Of a stretch of 14,915 nt of DNA, positions 14,134 to 14,915 are shown piece after piece. Position 1 is the first letter of the stretch; each line of letters begins with the position of its first letter. Source of the stretch: an uncultured Collinsella sp. (GTDB lineage Bacteria > Actinomycetota > Coriobacteriia > Coriobacteriales > Coriobacteriaceae); the NCBI GenBank assembly GCA_900550835.1, contig URTP01000033.1, positions 1-14,915 of the forward strand, read 5' to 3'. The notes below the pieces were generated by a model. It made no database searches, was not told the origin of the DNA, and worked only from the letters and a program-made list of their open reading frames with translations. The position numbers were made by a program, and so were the translations under genes.

Positions 14134-14340
14134 TTATCGCGCCGCCGATTTAGCTCGCAACGCCCTGGCCTGCGGGTGCCAGCCCCGAAATTTACTCCCT
14201 CTTTCTGACCTGCGGAAACTCACGTATGTCAGGGCGAAATCCTCTCCGATTCGCCTCTGGCTGTTAGGGTTTAGGGCTGAACGTTGCGCAACTGCGCCCT
14301 GGCCCGACCGTAAAACCTCTCTAACTTCTTTCCCCGCCGC
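14134..14340. other. Gene-free stretch with consecutive hairpins
   Basis: No convincing gene. Inverted repeats seen in order: CTGGC/GCCAG (14165-14182); GGCGAAATC/GATTCGCC with one bulged A and a 6-base loop (14233-14255); AGGGC/GCCCT (14273-14300) enclosing the palindrome GTTGCGCAAC (14283-14292). CCTGCGG occurs twice, 40 bases apart (14169 and 14209). TTAGGGTTTAGGG (14264-14276) is a short tandem. An intergenic repeat element or small RNA is possible. A minus-strand open frame here has no ribosome-binding site and overlaps the terminator. Confidence 0.35.
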
Positions 14341-14351
14341 CTTCAAACACA

Positions 14352-14389
14352 AAGCCGGGGTGCCCTCCACATGGAAGGCGCCCCGGCTT
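14352..14389 (-). terminator. Terminator of the transketolase gene
   Basis: Long stem AAGCCGGGGTGCC (14352-14364) / GGCGCCCCGGCTT (14377-14389), with one G-U pair and a 12-base loop that can pair further. On the minus strand it is followed by TGTGTTTG. It begins 54 bases past the transketolase stop codon; the stem would also stop plus-strand transcripts. Confidence 0.75.
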
Positions 14390-14443
14390 ATTCGTTACCC
14401 AATGCGAAAAGCGGCTCTCAAGTTAAGGCCAAAGCAGACCGCC

Positions 14444-14915
14444 TTATGCCAAGAACTCCTTGGTGGTCGCCACGATGTTGGCGGCGTCCAGGCCGTACTT
14501 GTGCAGGAGCTCGGCACCCGGGCCGGACTCGCCGAAGGTGTCGTTGACGCCAATCTTCTTGAGCGGCGTCGGGCACTGCTCACACAGAACGTCGGCAACG
14601 GCGCTGCCCAGGCCACCGATCACGGAGTGCTCCTCGACGGTCACGACGTGGCCGGTCTTGGTGGCGCTCTTGACGATCAGGTCGGCATCGATGGGCTTGA
14701 TGGTGTGCATGTTGATGACCTCGGCATCGATGCCCTCGGCAGCGAGCTGCTCGGCGGCCTCGAGGGCCTCGCCAACCATTAGGCCGCAGGCGATGATGGT
14801 GACGTCGGTGCCCTCGCGCATGACGATGCCCTTGCCTACCTCGAACTTGTAGGTCTCGGGGTCGTTGATGACCGGCGAGGCCAGACGGGCAAAGCGCATG
14901 TATACGGGGCCGTCG
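14444..14915 (-). CDS. Transketolase, C-terminal subunit (partial, 5' end beyond window)
   Basis: C-terminal half of a split transketolase, the thiamine-diphosphate enzyme that moves two-carbon units between sugar phosphates in the non-oxidative pentose phosphate pathway. Visible are the last 156 residues: DGPVYMRFAR at the window edge (the family's GPVYIR end of the pyrimidine-binding domain), then the transketolase C-terminal domain with GKGIVMREGTDVTIIACGLM, INMHTIKPID, TVEEHSVIGGLGSAV and FGESGPGAELLHKYGL. The C-terminal subunit is usually about 310 residues, so roughly half is missing. Similar to the 1-deoxyxylulose-5-phosphate synthase end, but the FGESG motif and short tail favour the transketolase subunit. 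No internal ATG is taken as start because the frame continues to the edge. Confidence 0.88.
   Translation of the reverse strand, partial: DGPVYMRFARLASPVINDPETYKFEVGKGIVMREGTDVTIIACGLMVGEALEAAEQLAAEGIDAEVINMHTIKPIDADLIVKSATKTGHVVTVEEHSVIGGLGSAVADVLCEQCPTPLKKIGVNDTFGESGPGAELLHKYGLDAANIVATTKEFLA

Noticed and set aside
14264..14276. TTAGGGTTTAGGG telomere-like tandem
   Set aside because: Two units in a bacterial intergenic region have no telomeric meaning; probably chance.
14134..14370. 78-codon minus-strand open frame between the ABC operon and transketolase
   Set aside because: Its start lies within the loop of the transketolase terminator and no ribosome-binding site precedes it; the DNA is better explained as hairpin-rich non-coding sequence.
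14016..14443. tRNA, CRISPR or prophage attachment site at the right edge of the accessory block
   Set aside because: No cloverleaf with a T-arm GTTCRA motif, no regularly spaced repeats, and no flanking direct repeat were found.

Overview
The window looks like a chromosomal segment of a G+C-rich, Gram-positive actinobacterium, most likely a gut coriobacterium of the Collinsella type. This is inferred from three things: codon choice in the housekeeping genes, the pairing of ftsE/ftsX and rnr with a MurNAc phosphotransferase operon, and a split (two-subunit) transketolase. No marker gene here settles the genus.

Left part, minus strand (1-8739): core and catabolic genes. A compact operon reads rpiR-family regulator > murQ > murP. 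It should import N-acetylmuramic acid as MurNAc-6-phosphate and remove its lactyl ether to give GlcNAc-6-phosphate. Upstream of it sits a lone 201-residue serine recombinase. A 26-bp perfect palindrome with a 2-bp centre lies just past its stop codon, and an 8-bp-arm inverted repeat lies just before its start. Next come rnr (3'-5' exoribonuclease R) and the overlapping pair ftsE-ftsX (divisome ABC complex). FtsE carries an unusual translated N-terminal extension of about 170 residues. Intrinsic terminators separate these units.

Right part, plus strand (about 8899-14130): an accessory block oriented against the core genes and using more AGG/AGA and ATA codons. It opens with an abortive-infection gene of the Abi_2 (AbiD/AbiF) family with a HEPN-like RxxxxH motif. 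In front of that gene lies a -10-like box, an 18-base palindromic hairpin, and a long G+C-rich hairpin with a U-tract. The order 'short structured RNA - terminator - HEPN toxin gene' resembles RNA-antitoxin loci and is the strongest candidate for an undescribed system. After it comes a decayed stretch with a UvrD-helicase C-terminal remnant (minus) abutting an unrelated coding fragment (plus). A four-gene operon follows: ECF-type sigma factor, overlapping polytopic membrane protein, ABC ATPase and overlapping ABC permease. It is probably an envelope-stress or antimicrobial-peptide response/export unit in which the membrane protein may stand in for the anti-sigma factor.

Right edge, minus strand: a gene-free stretch with several consecutive hairpins, a strong terminator, and the 3' part of a transketolase C-terminal-subunit gene that runs off the window.
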